Positions 17,242 through 25,419 of a DNA stretch of 64,000 bases are shown piece after piece. A program made the translations under genes and the position numbers. Within the stretch, counting starts at the first letter, position 1. Each line of letters begins with the position of its first letter. Source of the DNA: an uncultured Lachnospiraceae bacterium. Lineage in GTDB: Bacteria; Bacillota; Clostridia; Lachnospirales; Lachnospiraceae. The DNA is taken from contig CAMUXE010000013.1 of assembly GCA_947164605.1 (NCBI GenBank), positions 1 to 64,000 of the forward strand. Reading direction: 5' to 3'. The notes below the pieces were generated by a model, which saw only the letters and a program-made list of their open reading frames with translations, did not search any database and was not told the DNA's origin.

Positions 17242-17269
17242 TTTAAACACAATTTGCATGTATTATAAT
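17242..17269 (+). promoter_or_regulatory. promoter of candidate small RNA
   Basis: TTTAAA (17242-17247), a 16-base gap and a perfect TATAAT (17264-17269) on the plus strand, where there is no gene for more than 8 kb downstream. Predicted start is near 17276. Confidence 0.6.
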
Positions 17270-17275
17270 ATTCGA

Positions 17276-17346
17276 TAGATGAAATCTATCTCCCCTCATA
17301 TTAAGTTAGCAGAAAGCCATCGGATTCCTTCCGGTGGCTTTTTGCT
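17276..17346 (+). ncRNA. candidate orphan small RNA (~70 nt)
   Basis: Between the promoter just upstream and a strong terminator lie about 70 bases with no credible coding frame: a small hairpin GATAGAT-GAA-ATCTATC, an unpaired C-rich stretch TCTCCCCTCAT, and the terminator stem AAGCCATCGG/CCGGTGGCTT with five Us. A C-rich single-stranded loop between two hairpins is the layout of many Gram-positive base-pairing sRNAs. I do not recognise a known family. The unpaired TCTCCCCT is complementary to AGGGGAGA at 17119-17126 in the leader of the divergent TPR gene. Confidence 0.5.
17314..17343 (+). terminator. terminator of candidate small RNA
   Basis: A 10-bp stem AAGCCATCGG/CCGGTGGCTT with a 7-base loop is followed by a T-run on the plus strand only. 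Confidence 0.8.
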
Positions 17347-17371
17347 ATTTATATGCTATTTTTAAATCAAA

Positions 17372-17445
17372 AAAGCCCCTTGACTTATCTAAATCAGAAA
17401 GCCCCTTGACTTATCTAAATCAGAAAGCCCCTTGTCTTAGATAAA
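17372..17445. repeat. 26-bp tandem repeat, two perfect copies and a diverged third
   Basis: Copies begin at 17372, 17398 and 17424; each opens AAAGCCCCTTG and contains CTTATCTAAATCAG in the first two. The third is diverged and runs into the terminator of the Big_2 gene, whose arm (AAAGCCCGCCTTTGCCTTAG) resembles the repeat unit. The array may have grown by duplication of terminator-arm sequence. Confidence 0.85.
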
Positions 17446-17448
17446 AAA

Positions 17449-17486
17449 AAGCCCGCCTTTGCCTTAGATAAGCAAAAGCGGGCTTT
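17449..17486 (-). terminator. terminator after Big_2 surface protein gene
   Basis: The stem AAAGCCCGCTTTTGC/GCAAAGGCGGGCTT is followed on the minus strand by a T-run and begins about ten bases after the stop codon. Confidence 0.9.
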
Positions 17487-17495
17487 TAGTTTTAA

Positions 17496-20400
17496 TTAGT
17501 AAGCTGAAATAACCTTAACTGTACAATACATAGTCTTGTTATGTGAAACAGCTGTGATTGTCGTTGTTCCAGGTCTTCTTCCTATAATCTGTCCTGAAGA
17601 TGTTATAGTACATACTCTAGGATTTGAGCTTCTCCATGTCACCTTGTCTCCGGCTTCAATTCCAATTACGTCCATGTAGTAGGAATCATACTGGCCAAGT
17701 GTAATGCTAGAGCGGCTGATTGCAAGAGAGTGAACTGTGCAAGATGAAGATACTCCATTTGCATTGCTTATAGCAACTACATCTGCAACACCAGGTCCCA
17801 CAGTTGAAATATTTCCGTACTGGTCGACTGTTACAATTCCTGTGTCAGTTGAATACCATTCAAAGTAATCATTGTTAACCGCAGGTCTAACCATAGCTGT
17901 GAGTTTTCGTGTCTTACCAGTGAGCATGTAAATCTCTGATGAGTTAATCTTAATTGATGAAATATTTACAACAGGTGTTACATATACCCAAGCAACGCCC
18001 TTAACATTGTTACCATCCTGTGATGTAGCTGTAATCTTTGTCTTACCAGAACCTACGGCAAATACTTCGCCTGCCTCATCGACAGTGGCTACAGACTCAT
18101 TTGACGAAGTCCAGGTAAGTCCCTGAATTGAAGCGTCATCCGGAGATACGCTTGCAGATATTACCTTAGAGTCTCCTATTAAAAGTCTTACAGTATCCGG
18201 TTCAAGGCTAACTCCTCTTACAGGATTTACAACCGTGATGATACATGAATCTGAGCATCCGCTTCCATCTGCTGCTGTGGCTGTAACAACTGCCACACCT
18301 GCCTCTCCGGCAAATATATTTCCATTAGAGTCTACTCTTATCACATCATTGTTTGATGATGACCAGTTAAGGCTCTTGTCAGTTGCAGTATCTGTTCCTA
18401 CAGAAGCTTTAAGGGTTCCAGAAGCTCCCTCATTCATCATCTTTGTCTTCTCTGAAAGGCTTACGCTTGATACATATTCCTTTACATCGATAGTACAAGC
18501 AGCAACCAAATGAACATCCTCTGTTGTTACCTCAATAACTGTGTTGCCACCCTTGAGGGCTGTGACCACGCCGTATGCATCTACAGATGCCACTGAAGGA
18601 TCACTAGACATATAAGTTACATTCTTATTCTCTGCATCCTTTGGCTCAATAGTAGGAATGATAGCATATTTTGCACCAACCCACATCTGCTGGTATTCAG
18701 AGTTAAGTGTGATTGAATCAACCGGCTGTTTTACAGTTACTACGCAGTAGGCTGTAAGTCCTGTATCTGTGTTAGTAGCAATAACTGAAGTTGTGCCTGC
18801 TCCGACAGCAGTAACCTTTCCGTCTGCTTCTACTTTACATACCTTCTCATCTCTGCTCTCCCATGTAACCAGCTTGTTATCAGCATTTTCCGGAAGGCAG
18901 GTTGCATTGAGCCAGAAAACCTGACCCTGTCGAACTGTGATGTCTGTAGTGTTAAGTACCACCTGACTTACAGGCTGCTTAACATAGATATTACACATAG
19001 CTGTTGCATTTCCATCGAGTGACTTGCAAAGAATTGTACAGCTTCCTGTTCCAACTGCCTCTACAAGTCCATTTGAATCAACGATACAAGTATTAGTATT
19101 AGATGATTCATAGTAAACAGTTCTATTTGAAGCATTGAGTGGGAATACCTCAGCTGAAATTCTAAGTCTATCGCCAACTCTCATAATCTCATCTGTGTAA
19201 TCAAGCTTAATATTGCTTACTGGAATTGAGATTACAAAGTTACATGTTGCCATATAACCGCCATCGTCTGTCTTTGCGATGATTGTTGTGTATCCAGGAG
19301 CCACGTATGTGACAAGTCCATTCTGATCAACTGTTGCTACACTTGGATCTGATGATGTCCATGAAACAGACTTGTTTACTCCATCTCCGCTTGGGCTGAC
19401 AGTGGCAACAAGCTGATACTTGGCAAGTGACATTGCTGTCTCAACAGTAGTCTGATTCAGGCTAATTCCAGTAACTGGCTCTCTGACATTTACGTCACAT
19501 GTTGCAACCTTAAGGCCATCCTCTGTAACTACATTAATTGTTGCATGTCCACCCTTGACTGCCTTAATTGTTGCTGTATAGCTGTCTCCGCTTACTGTGG
19601 CAACTGATGTATCTGATGAACCCCAAAGAACCTTAGGATTAGTTGGGAACTCAGGAGTGAATATAAGCTGTACTGTCTCTTCCCCACCTCTATCAATGTT
19701 GAGACTTGATGGGTTGATACTTACATCGCCTACTGGAACTGTTACATATACAACACATGTCTCTGTCTTTACAACTCCATTGACAGTCTGTGAAGCTTTA
19801 ATCTTTACTGTACCGGCCTTTACACCAGTTACAGTCAAAGTCTTTCCATTCTGTGAAGTTGTAACCAGGTTGCCTGTTGGAACCACACCATTTGCCCCAG
19901 GCTGATTTTCAACAGTGAAAGTAATTGGTGACTTATCTAAATCTGCATTTGTCACAAGTGCTGTCAGGTCAAATGAATCGCCGACATTTACATTATTGCT
20001 TGTAGTGCTGAGTCCAAAGCCATCGATAACTGTGAGGTCATACTTGAGCTGATATGGCTGCTTGAAAACTGTTGAGAGCTCATCCTGTGTTCTAGTCGCA
20101 TAGATTGAAACATTACCAGCTCCAACTGCTGTAACAGTGCCTGTTGCTGGATCCACCTGAGCTATCTTGTTATCTGTGGTTGACCAGGTAACTGAATCTG
20201 GTGAAGCTGAAGTAGACAAAACAATTGAATCTCCAACGTTCATATCAGAAATCTGATTTCCCATCTTCTTGAATGGAACAACGATATTGATTGTATCTGA
20301 TGTCAGGGCTACTTCCTTGCCCTGTGTATCATTGGCAAAAATTCCTGCAGTGATAGTAGTAACGCCTGCTGCCACGCCTGTAACCTTGTTATCTGTGTAC

Positions 20401-21374
20401 TTAGCGATCTTATCATTGCCAGATCTAAATGTTGCATTAGATGTGACTGGATAAAGAATATTAGATGGAACTGTCTCCTCTGCAAAATCTACAAAGTCTG
20501 TTGAATCAAGGAGCATGAATCTCTTGATTCCATTAGCTGGTGCTGTAGATGCTGTCTGGATATAGTGTCCAGCCTGGTTTGCATAAGCTGTGCCATCGTT
20601 GAACTTAATCTCACCGCTGACCTTAAAGGAATTTGTCAAGATATCCTGTCTGTCTGGGTTATCTCGTGTTCTCACATAAACTGTTGTCACGCCACCGCCT
20701 ACAACCTCAAGTGTAGCTGTGTTGCCTGACTGATTTACAAGTTTTACAACACCGTCATTGCTAACAGTGCCGCTTGTGTCATTGGTTGTCTCTATTACTA
20801 TTGGGTTTGAATCAGAGGCGTTTGATGTGATGTAAATCTGAGCGCCTATTGGAAAAATTGTTGGAAGGGATTCAGAACCCTGGTATGTTGTTGATGTTGT
20901 GAGAGGAACAACCGCTGTGAGCGACTTTGAAGCAAGCAACTTCTTTGTTCCCTGAATTTCCATATTGTTGTCATCGAACTGCTTTGTGTAGTAGTTAGCA
21001 GTAAGAGTAGCCTTGCCGGCAAAATGTCCATGGATTGTAGGATTTACACCAGTCACAAGATCTGTATAGTTGGTTGATGATGAACCTCCATCAACAAAAT
21101 TTACAATATCTGAGTTTGATGTAGTCCACTCAAGTCTCTCAGGAATTGGAATATTGTCGCTTGTATTCTCATCATTACCTGTAAGACCTGCGGTTACTGA
21201 TGATGCTGTTCTATCCTTCTCAACATAGACAATCTGTGTGTTAAATACTATGTTTACCTTGGAATCCGCTCTTACCATAACAAAAATTGTACTAAATACA
21301 ATCATGGCTAACATAAGCGATGCTAAAAACTTCCATCCCTTTCTCAATCTAAATTTCAAAAATTTTTTTCCCAT
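17496..21374 (-). CDS. large Big_2 (bacterial Ig-like) repeat surface protein
   Basis: A 1292-residue exported protein. A basic N-terminus and one hydrophobic segment (FLASLMLAMIVFSTIFVMV) form a signal peptide or anchor ending at RADS. The rest is about a dozen Ig-like Big_2 units of roughly 80-90 residues; the recurring core is VTWTSSDPSVATVD-x-x-GLVTAVG-x-G and I-x-V-x-x-P-V at the unit borders. Big_2 domains are common in bacterial adhesins and S-layer-associated proteins. No LPXTG, SLH or catalytic domain is seen, so the attachment mode is open. The ATG at 21374 has AGGAG nine bases upstream; a TTG 24 bases earlier is unlikely. Confidence 0.92.
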   Translation of the reverse strand: MGKKFLKFRLRKGWKFLASLMLAMIVFSTIFVMVRADSKVNIVFNTQIVYVEKDRTASSVTAGLTGNDENTSDNIPIPERLEWTTSNSDIVNFVDGGSSSTNYTDLVTGVNPTIHGHFAGKATLTANYYTKQFDDNNMEIQGTKKLLASKSLTAVVPLTTSTTYQGSESLPTIFPIGAQIYITSNASDSNPIVIETTNDTSGTVSNDGVVKLVNQSGNTATLEVVGGGVTTVYVRTRDNPDRQDILTNSFKVSGEIKFNDGTAYANQAGHYIQTASTAPANGIKRFMLLDSTDFVDFAEETVPSNILYPVTSNATFRSGNDKIAKYTDNKVTGVAAGVTTITAGIFANDTQGKEVALTSDTINIVVPFKKMGNQISDMNVGDSIVLSTSASPDSVTWSTTDNKIAQVDPATGTVTAVGAGNVSIYATRTQDELSTVFKQPYQLKYDLTVIDGFGLSTTSNNVNVGDSFDLTALVTNADLDKSPITFTVENQPGANGVVPTGNLVTTSQNGKTLTVTGVKAGTVKIKASQTVNGVVKTETCVVYVTVPVGDVSINPSSLNIDRGGEETVQLIFTPEFPTNPKVLWGSSDTSVATVSGDSYTATIKAVKGGHATINVVTEDGLKVATCDVNVREPVTGISLNQTTVETAMSLAKYQLVATVSPSGDGVNKSVSWTSSDPSVATVDQNGLVTYVAPGYTTIIAKTDDGGYMATCNFVISIPVSNIKLDYTDEIMRVGDRLRISAEVFPLNASNRTVYYESSNTNTCIVDSNGLVEAVGTGSCTILCKSLDGNATAMCNIYVKQPVSQVVLNTTDITVRQGQVFWLNATCLPENADNKLVTWESRDEKVCKVEADGKVTAVGAGTTSVIATNTDTGLTAYCVVTVKQPVDSITLNSEYQQMWVGAKYAIIPTIEPKDAENKNVTYMSSDPSVASVDAYGVVTALKGGNTVIEVTTEDVHLVAACTIDVKEYVSSVSLSEKTKMMNEGASGTLKASVGTDTATDKSLNWSSSNNDVIRVDSNGNIFAGEAGVAVVTATAADGSGCSDSCIITVVNPVRGVSLEPDTVRLLIGDSKVISASVSPDDASIQGLTWTSSNESVATVDEAGEVFAVGSGKTKITATSQDGNNVKGVAWVYVTPVVNISSIKINSSEIYMLTGKTRKLTAMVRPAVNNDYFEWYSTDTGIVTVDQYGNISTVGPGVADVVAISNANGVSSSCTVHSLAISRSSITLGQYDSYYMDVIGIEAGDKVTWRSSNPRVCTITSSGQIIGRRPGTTTITAVSHNKTMYCTVKVISAY

Positions 21375-21468
21375 AAGACCACACTCCTGTTTGCGCAAAA
21401 TTTAAGTCAATCTAAAATAAAATCTATCTTGTTACCAGTGCCAAATCGGCGCCCTTACTCTTTTTTAA

Positions 21469-21498
21469 GATACAATTATTCGTATCACATATTGTATC
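21469..21498. promoter_or_regulatory. inverted repeat upstream of Big_2 gene (operator candidate)
   Basis: GATACAAT and ATTGTATC form a perfect 8-bp inverted repeat with a 14-base spacer that carries a third GTATC. It lies about 95 bases before the Big_2 start, where a regulator could bind. Confidence 0.4.
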
Positions 21499-21566
21499 GG
21501 TCACATGGCTTTAAAACTTTAGCCTTTTTTGAAAAAAATTTGAAATTTTTTTGATTTTTTGGCATT

Positions 21567-21599
21567 AAAAAAACGGATTTAAGCCTGAGCTTAAATCCG
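21567..21599 (-). terminator. terminator after SPFH gene
   Basis: The perfect stem CGGATTTAAGC/GCTTAAATCCG with a 4-base loop is followed by TTTTTTT on the minus strand, about 35 bases after the SPFH stop. Confidence 0.9.
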
Positions 21600-21632
21600 C
21601 CTTAAAAAAAGTATTACACTTTGGAGGTAGCC

Positions 21633-22613
21633 TTATGATAACTGTGTTCCACAATTAGGGCAGAACTTAGCTCCATTAGTTGGTGTGCCACAGTTAGGGC
21701 AGAACTTTGGTCCCTGACCTGCTGCAGCCTGTCCAGCAACAGCGCCTGTAGCGCCAGCCTGCTGACCCATATTCTGGAACTGACCTGCCATCTGCTGACC
21801 CATAGCCATGCCTGCTGCCAAACCAGCCATCTGGCCTGCCATCTGACCTGCTCCAGAGCCACCTTTTTCAAGAGAATCTGCCATAGCAATCTTTGTGTAC
21901 TTGTCTACATCGCCAAGCATTGACTGAGAAGCTGCCTTGTTGGCCATTCTCTGAATTTCCTCAGGATATGAGAAACTGTTGACATTAAAGTCTGTAACTG
22001 TGAGACCAATCTTCTCAACCTGCATATCAAGGTCTTCCTTGATGCCCTGTGAGATCTGTAAATTGTTCATCTGAAGGTTAAACATATCCTTGCCTTCCTG
22101 AACAATCCACTTCATAAGTAATGGATCAAGATCACCAATCACACGGTCCTTGACATCAGCAACACTGTAAACCTGCTTAATGCCAGCAACCTTGTCAATA
22201 AGTGTCATATAATCGCTAATCTTAAATGAGAACTTACCGTTTGCTCTGATAGGCATTCCGCCTGGAAGCTGAGGAGTAGGAATATTAATAACATTCTTAG
22301 TACCCCAGTTAACAGTAAATTCCTTTGTGTTGATAAAGAGGACTTCTGCTCTCATTCCACTGTTAAAGCCAAATTTAAAGCCCTTAAGTGTCGAGAGGAA
22401 AGGAATAATCTCTGACTCAATATCAAAGCTGCCCTCGTCCTTAAATATACCTTCAACATTGCCATTGAACATAAAAATAGCATCCTGACCAGGTCTGATA
22501 ATGAGCTTTGAGCCCTTCTTGATCTCGTCATTAGTCCATTTCCAAAAGATTAAATCATCTCTGTACTCTTCCCATTCAACAACATTGGAAAGCTGCTTAC
22601 CAAATAATCCCAT
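21633..22613 (-). CDS. SPFH-domain protein with C-terminal zinc ribbons (YdjI-like)
   Basis: Residues 1-230 match the SPFH/YdjI group (VVEWEEYRDDLIFWKW, GSKLIIRPGQDAIFMFNG, VNWGTKNVINIPTP). A Gly/Ala/Gln/Met-rich flexible linker (about 245-300) leads to two CPNCG motifs (FCPNCGTPTNGAKFCPNCG) forming one zinc ribbon. In B. subtilis YdjI is made with YdjF (a PspA homologue) and acts at the membrane; the same pairing is present here, with pspA directly upstream. The product is probably a membrane-stress or lipid-domain scaffold. AGGAG lies before the ATG. Confidence 0.9.
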   Translation of the reverse strand: MGLFGKQLSNVVEWEEYRDDLIFWKWTNDEIKKGSKLIIRPGQDAIFMFNGNVEGIFKDEGSFDIESEIIPFLSTLKGFKFGFNSGMRAEVLFINTKEFTVNWGTKNVINIPTPQLPGGMPIRANGKFSFKISDYMTLIDKVAGIKQVYSVADVKDRVIGDLDPLLMKWIVQEGKDMFNLQMNNLQISQGIKEDLDMQVEKIGLTVTDFNVNSFSYPEEIQRMANKAASQSMLGDVDKYTKIAMADSLEKGGSGAGQMAGQMAGLAAGMAMGQQMAGQFQNMGQQAGATGAVAGQAAAGQGPKFCPNCGTPTNGAKFCPNCGTQLS

Positions 22614-22647
22614 ATAAAACTCCTATTCAAATTATAAAAATTTAAAA

Positions 22648-23331
22648 TTAAAGTCCCATCTTTGCCTTAAGTGCTGCAAGTTCGTCATCTACGCCAGAAG
22701 CTTCTGGTGCTGCATCATACTTAGCTGCAAGGTCATTGACAGACTCGCTTGCCTCTGACTGATTAAGCTGATCCATAGCATTGGCCTCGTCAAGCATTCT
22801 GTTTGCTTTCTCTTCCATACGGTCAAATGCTGCCATAGAATCGCCAGTCATGTTTGTCTTAGAAGTCATCTTATTCATGTCCTTCTGAGCCTTTGCTGCA
22901 CGAACAGTAGCCTTGATAGCATTTCTTCTCTCTTCAAGAGAATTCATATCTGTAACAAGCTTGTCATGCATCTGGCGCATCTTTGCTGAATTAGCAGCAG
23001 CCATGTCATATGTCTTCTGAAGTGTTTCATTTGTCTTAGAAAGCGCTGCTTTCTTCTCAAGGAACTTTCTAGCATCATCTTCGTTGCCAGCCTGGAGAGC
23101 CTTCTCCGCATATGCCTGCATCTTGTTAATCTCTGCAGTATTTTCATCAAGCTCTCTCTTAGCTCTAGACTCATCAGCCATTACAGATGCTGTCTCAGCC
23201 TTAACCTTGCCAAGATCACTCTGAAGATTTCTCATATACTGATCAATCATCTTCTCTGGATCCTCAGCCTTGTCGAGTAAAGCGTTAACATTTGAAGCCA
23301 TAATGTCTTTAAATCTTGTTAAAATTCCCAT
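22648..23331 (-). CDS. pspA: PspA/IM30 (ESCRT-III-like) membrane stress protein
   Basis: An almost wholly helical protein of 227 residues with the family opening MGILTRFKDIMASNVNALLDKAEDPEKMI and long coiled coils to about residue 170. PspA proteins form oligomers that protect or remodel the cytoplasmic membrane. The ATG at 23331 has GGAGG eight bases upstream; an alternative 15 bases earlier would overlap the ribosome site. It forms an operon with the SPFH gene 34 bp downstream. Confidence 0.93.
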   Translation of the reverse strand: MGILTRFKDIMASNVNALLDKAEDPEKMIDQYMRNLQSDLGKVKAETASVMADESRAKRELDENTAEINKMQAYAEKALQAGNEDDARKFLEKKAALSKTNETLQKTYDMAAANSAKMRQMHDKLVTDMNSLEERRNAIKATVRAAKAQKDMNKMTSKTNMTGDSMAAFDRMEEKANRMLDEANAMDQLNQSEASESVNDLAAKYDAAPEASGVDDELAALKAKMGL

Positions 23332-23358
23332 TGTAAATACCTCCATAGTATAAAAAAT

Positions 23359-23401
23359 AATAGACTCAAGCTAGGTTCTAACCCCCTCGCTTGAGTCTAT
23401 T
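23359..23401. terminator. terminator between ribU and pspA
   Basis: A perfect 13-bp stem AATAGACTCAAGC/GCTTGAGTCTATT with a 17-base loop, followed on the minus strand by ATTTTTTATA. It ends the ribU transcript ahead of pspA. Confidence 0.8.
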
Positions 23402-23456
23402 TTATTATATTAATAATTTATTGTCAATTTCTTAAAGTTGCTATCGAATGTTATTA

Positions 23457-24164
23457 TTAGTTGCTCTCTTTTGATGTTTTAAGCTCTTCATTATGATTTC
23501 TTATGCCCTTGAGCACAGGTGATAAAGGCTTGTAAATCAAGAAAGTAATCAAAACTGAACACATTCCCTTAAAAAATGTAAATGGAAGGTTGAAAATCAA
23601 AAGGCATTTGATAAGTGTATCTGAACTTGGGAGAATAGCCTTGTACATACCAATAATTACTTCCATAGGCATAAATGCTGTATAGATTGGATATACTACG
23701 AAATAATTAGTCACAACGCTAACTGCAGACATAACAAATGCTCCAGTTACAGATCCAAGCATTGCGCCCATCTTTGTGTGCTTCTTGTTGTAGACAAGTC
23801 CTGCAGTGAAAGAGAAGCTGGCACCAAGGATAAAGTTAGAGAGTTCTCCTACTCCACCAGTCTGTGTAAGTGGAAGGTGTAAAAGATTCTTTAATAAAGA
23901 GATTATTACTCCTGCAATTGGTCCATAGGCAAATGTACCAATCAAGGCTGGCAAATCTGAAAAGTCCATCTTAATAAAAGATGGGATAAGTGTTGGAAGA
24001 GGGAACTCTAAAAACATCAATACAAATGCTACAGCTGAAAGCATTGATATACCGCTCATCTTTCTGATACGGCTAGCCGAGTTGTTAGCTCTGCCTGATG
24101 CTAATACATCCTTCTTTGACTTTGACTCACCCTTAGATGAAGTCTCAAAACTTGTGTTACTCAT
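23457..24164 (-). CDS. ribU: ECF transporter riboflavin-specific S component
   Basis: A 235-residue integral membrane protein with about six helices, ALIGTFAYGPIAGVIISLLKN and other segments typical of ECF S components (SMLSAVAFVLMFLEFPLPTLIPSFIKMDFSDLP in pieces). Substrate specificity is assigned from the FMN riboswitch directly upstream. The S component captures riboflavin and works with a shared EcfA/EcfA'/EcfT module that is not in this window. The cytoplasmic N-terminus of about 35 residues is longer than in many RibU proteins. GGAGG is seven bases before the ATG. Confidence 0.92.
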   Translation of the reverse strand: MSNTSFETSSKGESKSKKDVLASGRANNSASRIRKMSGISMLSAVAFVLMFLEFPLPTLIPSFIKMDFSDLPALIGTFAYGPIAGVIISLLKNLLHLPLTQTGGVGELSNFILGASFSFTAGLVYNKKHTKMGAMLGSVTGAFVMSAVSVVTNYFVVYPIYTAFMPMEVIIGMYKAILPSSDTLIKCLLIFNLPFTFFKGMCSVLITFLIYKPLSPVLKGIRNHNEELKTSKESN

Positions 24165-24228
24165 AAATGTCCTCCATTCCGAAGCTTTTCGCTTCTATGA
24201 AGCAGGTAGAGGGGAGGATGGGAAAGAA

Positions 24229-24270
24229 TAAAAAAACCGCAGTGTCCAAATCAAGGAAACTGCGGGTTTT
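24229..24270 (-). terminator. FMN riboswitch terminator
   Basis: AACCCGCAGT and ACTGCGGTT flank a 15-base loop and are followed on the minus strand by a run of Ts, between the FMN aptamer and ribU. It should form when FMN is bound. Confidence 0.88.
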
Positions 24271-24286
24271 GATATAAAAAGATTCT

Positions 24287-24402
24287 AATTTCTTCTTTCA
24301 TCCAGACTTTACTGTCGGCTCTGGAATCACACCAGATCATGCTTTACGCTCGTGGGCTTTACCACCGGTTAGGACTTACACCTGACCCCGAAGAATTTCT
24401 CC
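24287..24402 (-). ncRNA. FMN riboswitch (RFN element)
   Basis: On the minus strand the RFN hallmarks appear in order: TTCTTCGGGG, GTAAGTCC, ACCGGTGGTAAAGCCCACGA, GGTGTGATTCC, GCCGACAGTAAAGTCTGGAT and GAAGAA closing P1. It senses FMN and represses ribU through the terminator just downstream. Confidence 0.97.
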
Positions 24403-24425
24403 TGCTTATTAATTTTTACAGAACT

Positions 24426-24453
24426 ATTATAACCTATGAAAGAGCCTTGTCAA
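24426..24453 (-). promoter_or_regulatory. consensus promoter of the FMN riboswitch-ribU unit
   Basis: A perfect TTGACA (24448-24453), 16 bases and a perfect TATAAT (24426-24431) on the minus strand; start near 24419, about 17 bases before the aptamer. Confidence 0.88.
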
Positions 24454-24497
24454 GGCATTTTTGCTTATGTACTTGATATTGTACCAAAAGCGACTGC

Positions 24498-25004
24498 TTA
24501 TCTTTTAAGCTTTTCCTTAATGTATTTCACAGTCTCTCTAATAGAGAGATTACCCTCATCTATAATGATATCTGCATACATTTCATACAAAGGTCTTCTC
24601 TCTTCGTATAAATCGCTCAGGCTATAGCCATCTTTAATAGCCACGCCCCTTTCAGTCAGGCTTCCCAGTCTCTCAGCGATGGATTCAAGTGAAACCTTTA
24701 GATAAATTATGGTACCCATCTGCTTAAAATGCTCCATGGCGCGCTTGCCATAAACTACGCTGCCCCCTGTAGCAATTATTGCATGGTCGGTAACTATCTC
24801 GGAATTCACCTGTTCCTCTATGGATTGAAAAAACTCAAGTCCGTCATCTCTTATAATCTCATGAAGCAACTTACCTGTAACTTCCTGTATAAGCAGATCA
24901 GAGTCAAGGAAACGACAACCCATCGCTTTTGCTAAGACTACGCCAACTGTTGATTTGCCAGATCCCGGCATTCCAATCAGGATGATTGTGTCTTTTTTAC
25001 TCAT
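24498..25004 (-). CDS. aroK: shikimate kinase
   Basis: It phosphorylates shikimate at O3 in the aromatic amino-acid pathway. The P-loop is GMPGSGKSTVG; the shikimate-binding Asp is in FLDSD, with the conserved GGSVV in IATGGSVVYG and Arg in EERRPLYE. The 168-residue length is normal. It overlaps the mscL stop by 8 bases (ATGAGTAA), so the two are translationally coupled although functionally unrelated. pheA elsewhere in the window is in the same pathway. Confidence 0.94.
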   Translation of the reverse strand: MSKKDTIILIGMPGSGKSTVGVVLAKAMGCRFLDSDLLIQEVTGKLLHEIIRDDGLEFFQSIEEQVNSEIVTDHAIIATGGSVVYGKRAMEHFKQMGTIIYLKVSLESIAERLGSLTERGVAIKDGYSLSDLYEERRPLYEMYADIIIDEGNLSIRETVKYIKEKLKR

Positions 25005-25419
25005 CGTCCTCTACTACGCCGTCAAGTTCTGATGTACAGAAACCACATCTTGTAGCATCGATATCGATCTCATTCTTACAGAATGGGCAGATTTTCTTTG
25101 TCTTTGGCACATCTTTCTTCTTACGTCCGATTGACATTGCCTTTGTGATAAATCTCATGAGGCAGAAAAGAATGAAAGCCATGAGGATGAAGTTAAGAAC
25201 TGATCCCACAAATGCTGAGATATAACCTGATACCTCTGACCATGGATAGAACTTCCAATCTGTACCGCCTGTACAGAACTTCAAGATAGGATTGATAAAG
25301 TTAGTTGTAAGTGACTTAACGATGTCAGTGAAGGCACCACCTATGATGATACCAATTGCCATGTCCATGACATTTCCACGGAGGGCAAATTTTTTGAACT
25401 CTTCTAGAAATTTCTTCAT
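24997..25419 (-). CDS. mscL: large-conductance mechanosensitive channel with C-terminal zinc ribbon
   Basis: The first 100 residues are MscL: amphipathic N-terminus (KKFLEEFKKFALRGNVMDMAIGIIIGGAF), TM1, a short periplasmic loop and TM2 (ISAFVGSVLNFILMAFILFCLMRF). Instead of the usual charged helix bundle the cytoplasmic tail carries a zinc ribbon with CPFCKNEIDIDATRCGFC and an acidic end. MscL releases solutes on hypo-osmotic shock. The ATG at 25419 has AAGGAG six bases upstream; the open frame further back has no ribosome site and no homology. It is coupled to aroK. Confidence 0.93.
   Translation of the reverse strand: MKKFLEEFKKFALRGNVMDMAIGIIIGGAFTDIVKSLTTNFINPILKFCTGGTDWKFYPWSEVSGYISAFVGSVLNFILMAFILFCLMRFITKAMSIGRKKKDVPKTKKICPFCKNEIDIDATRCGFCTSELDGVVEDDE

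Noticed and set aside
18235-20454. Plus-strand reading frames inside the Big_2 gene
   Set aside because: They are mirror frames of the repetitive Big_2 codons, with no start signals or homology.
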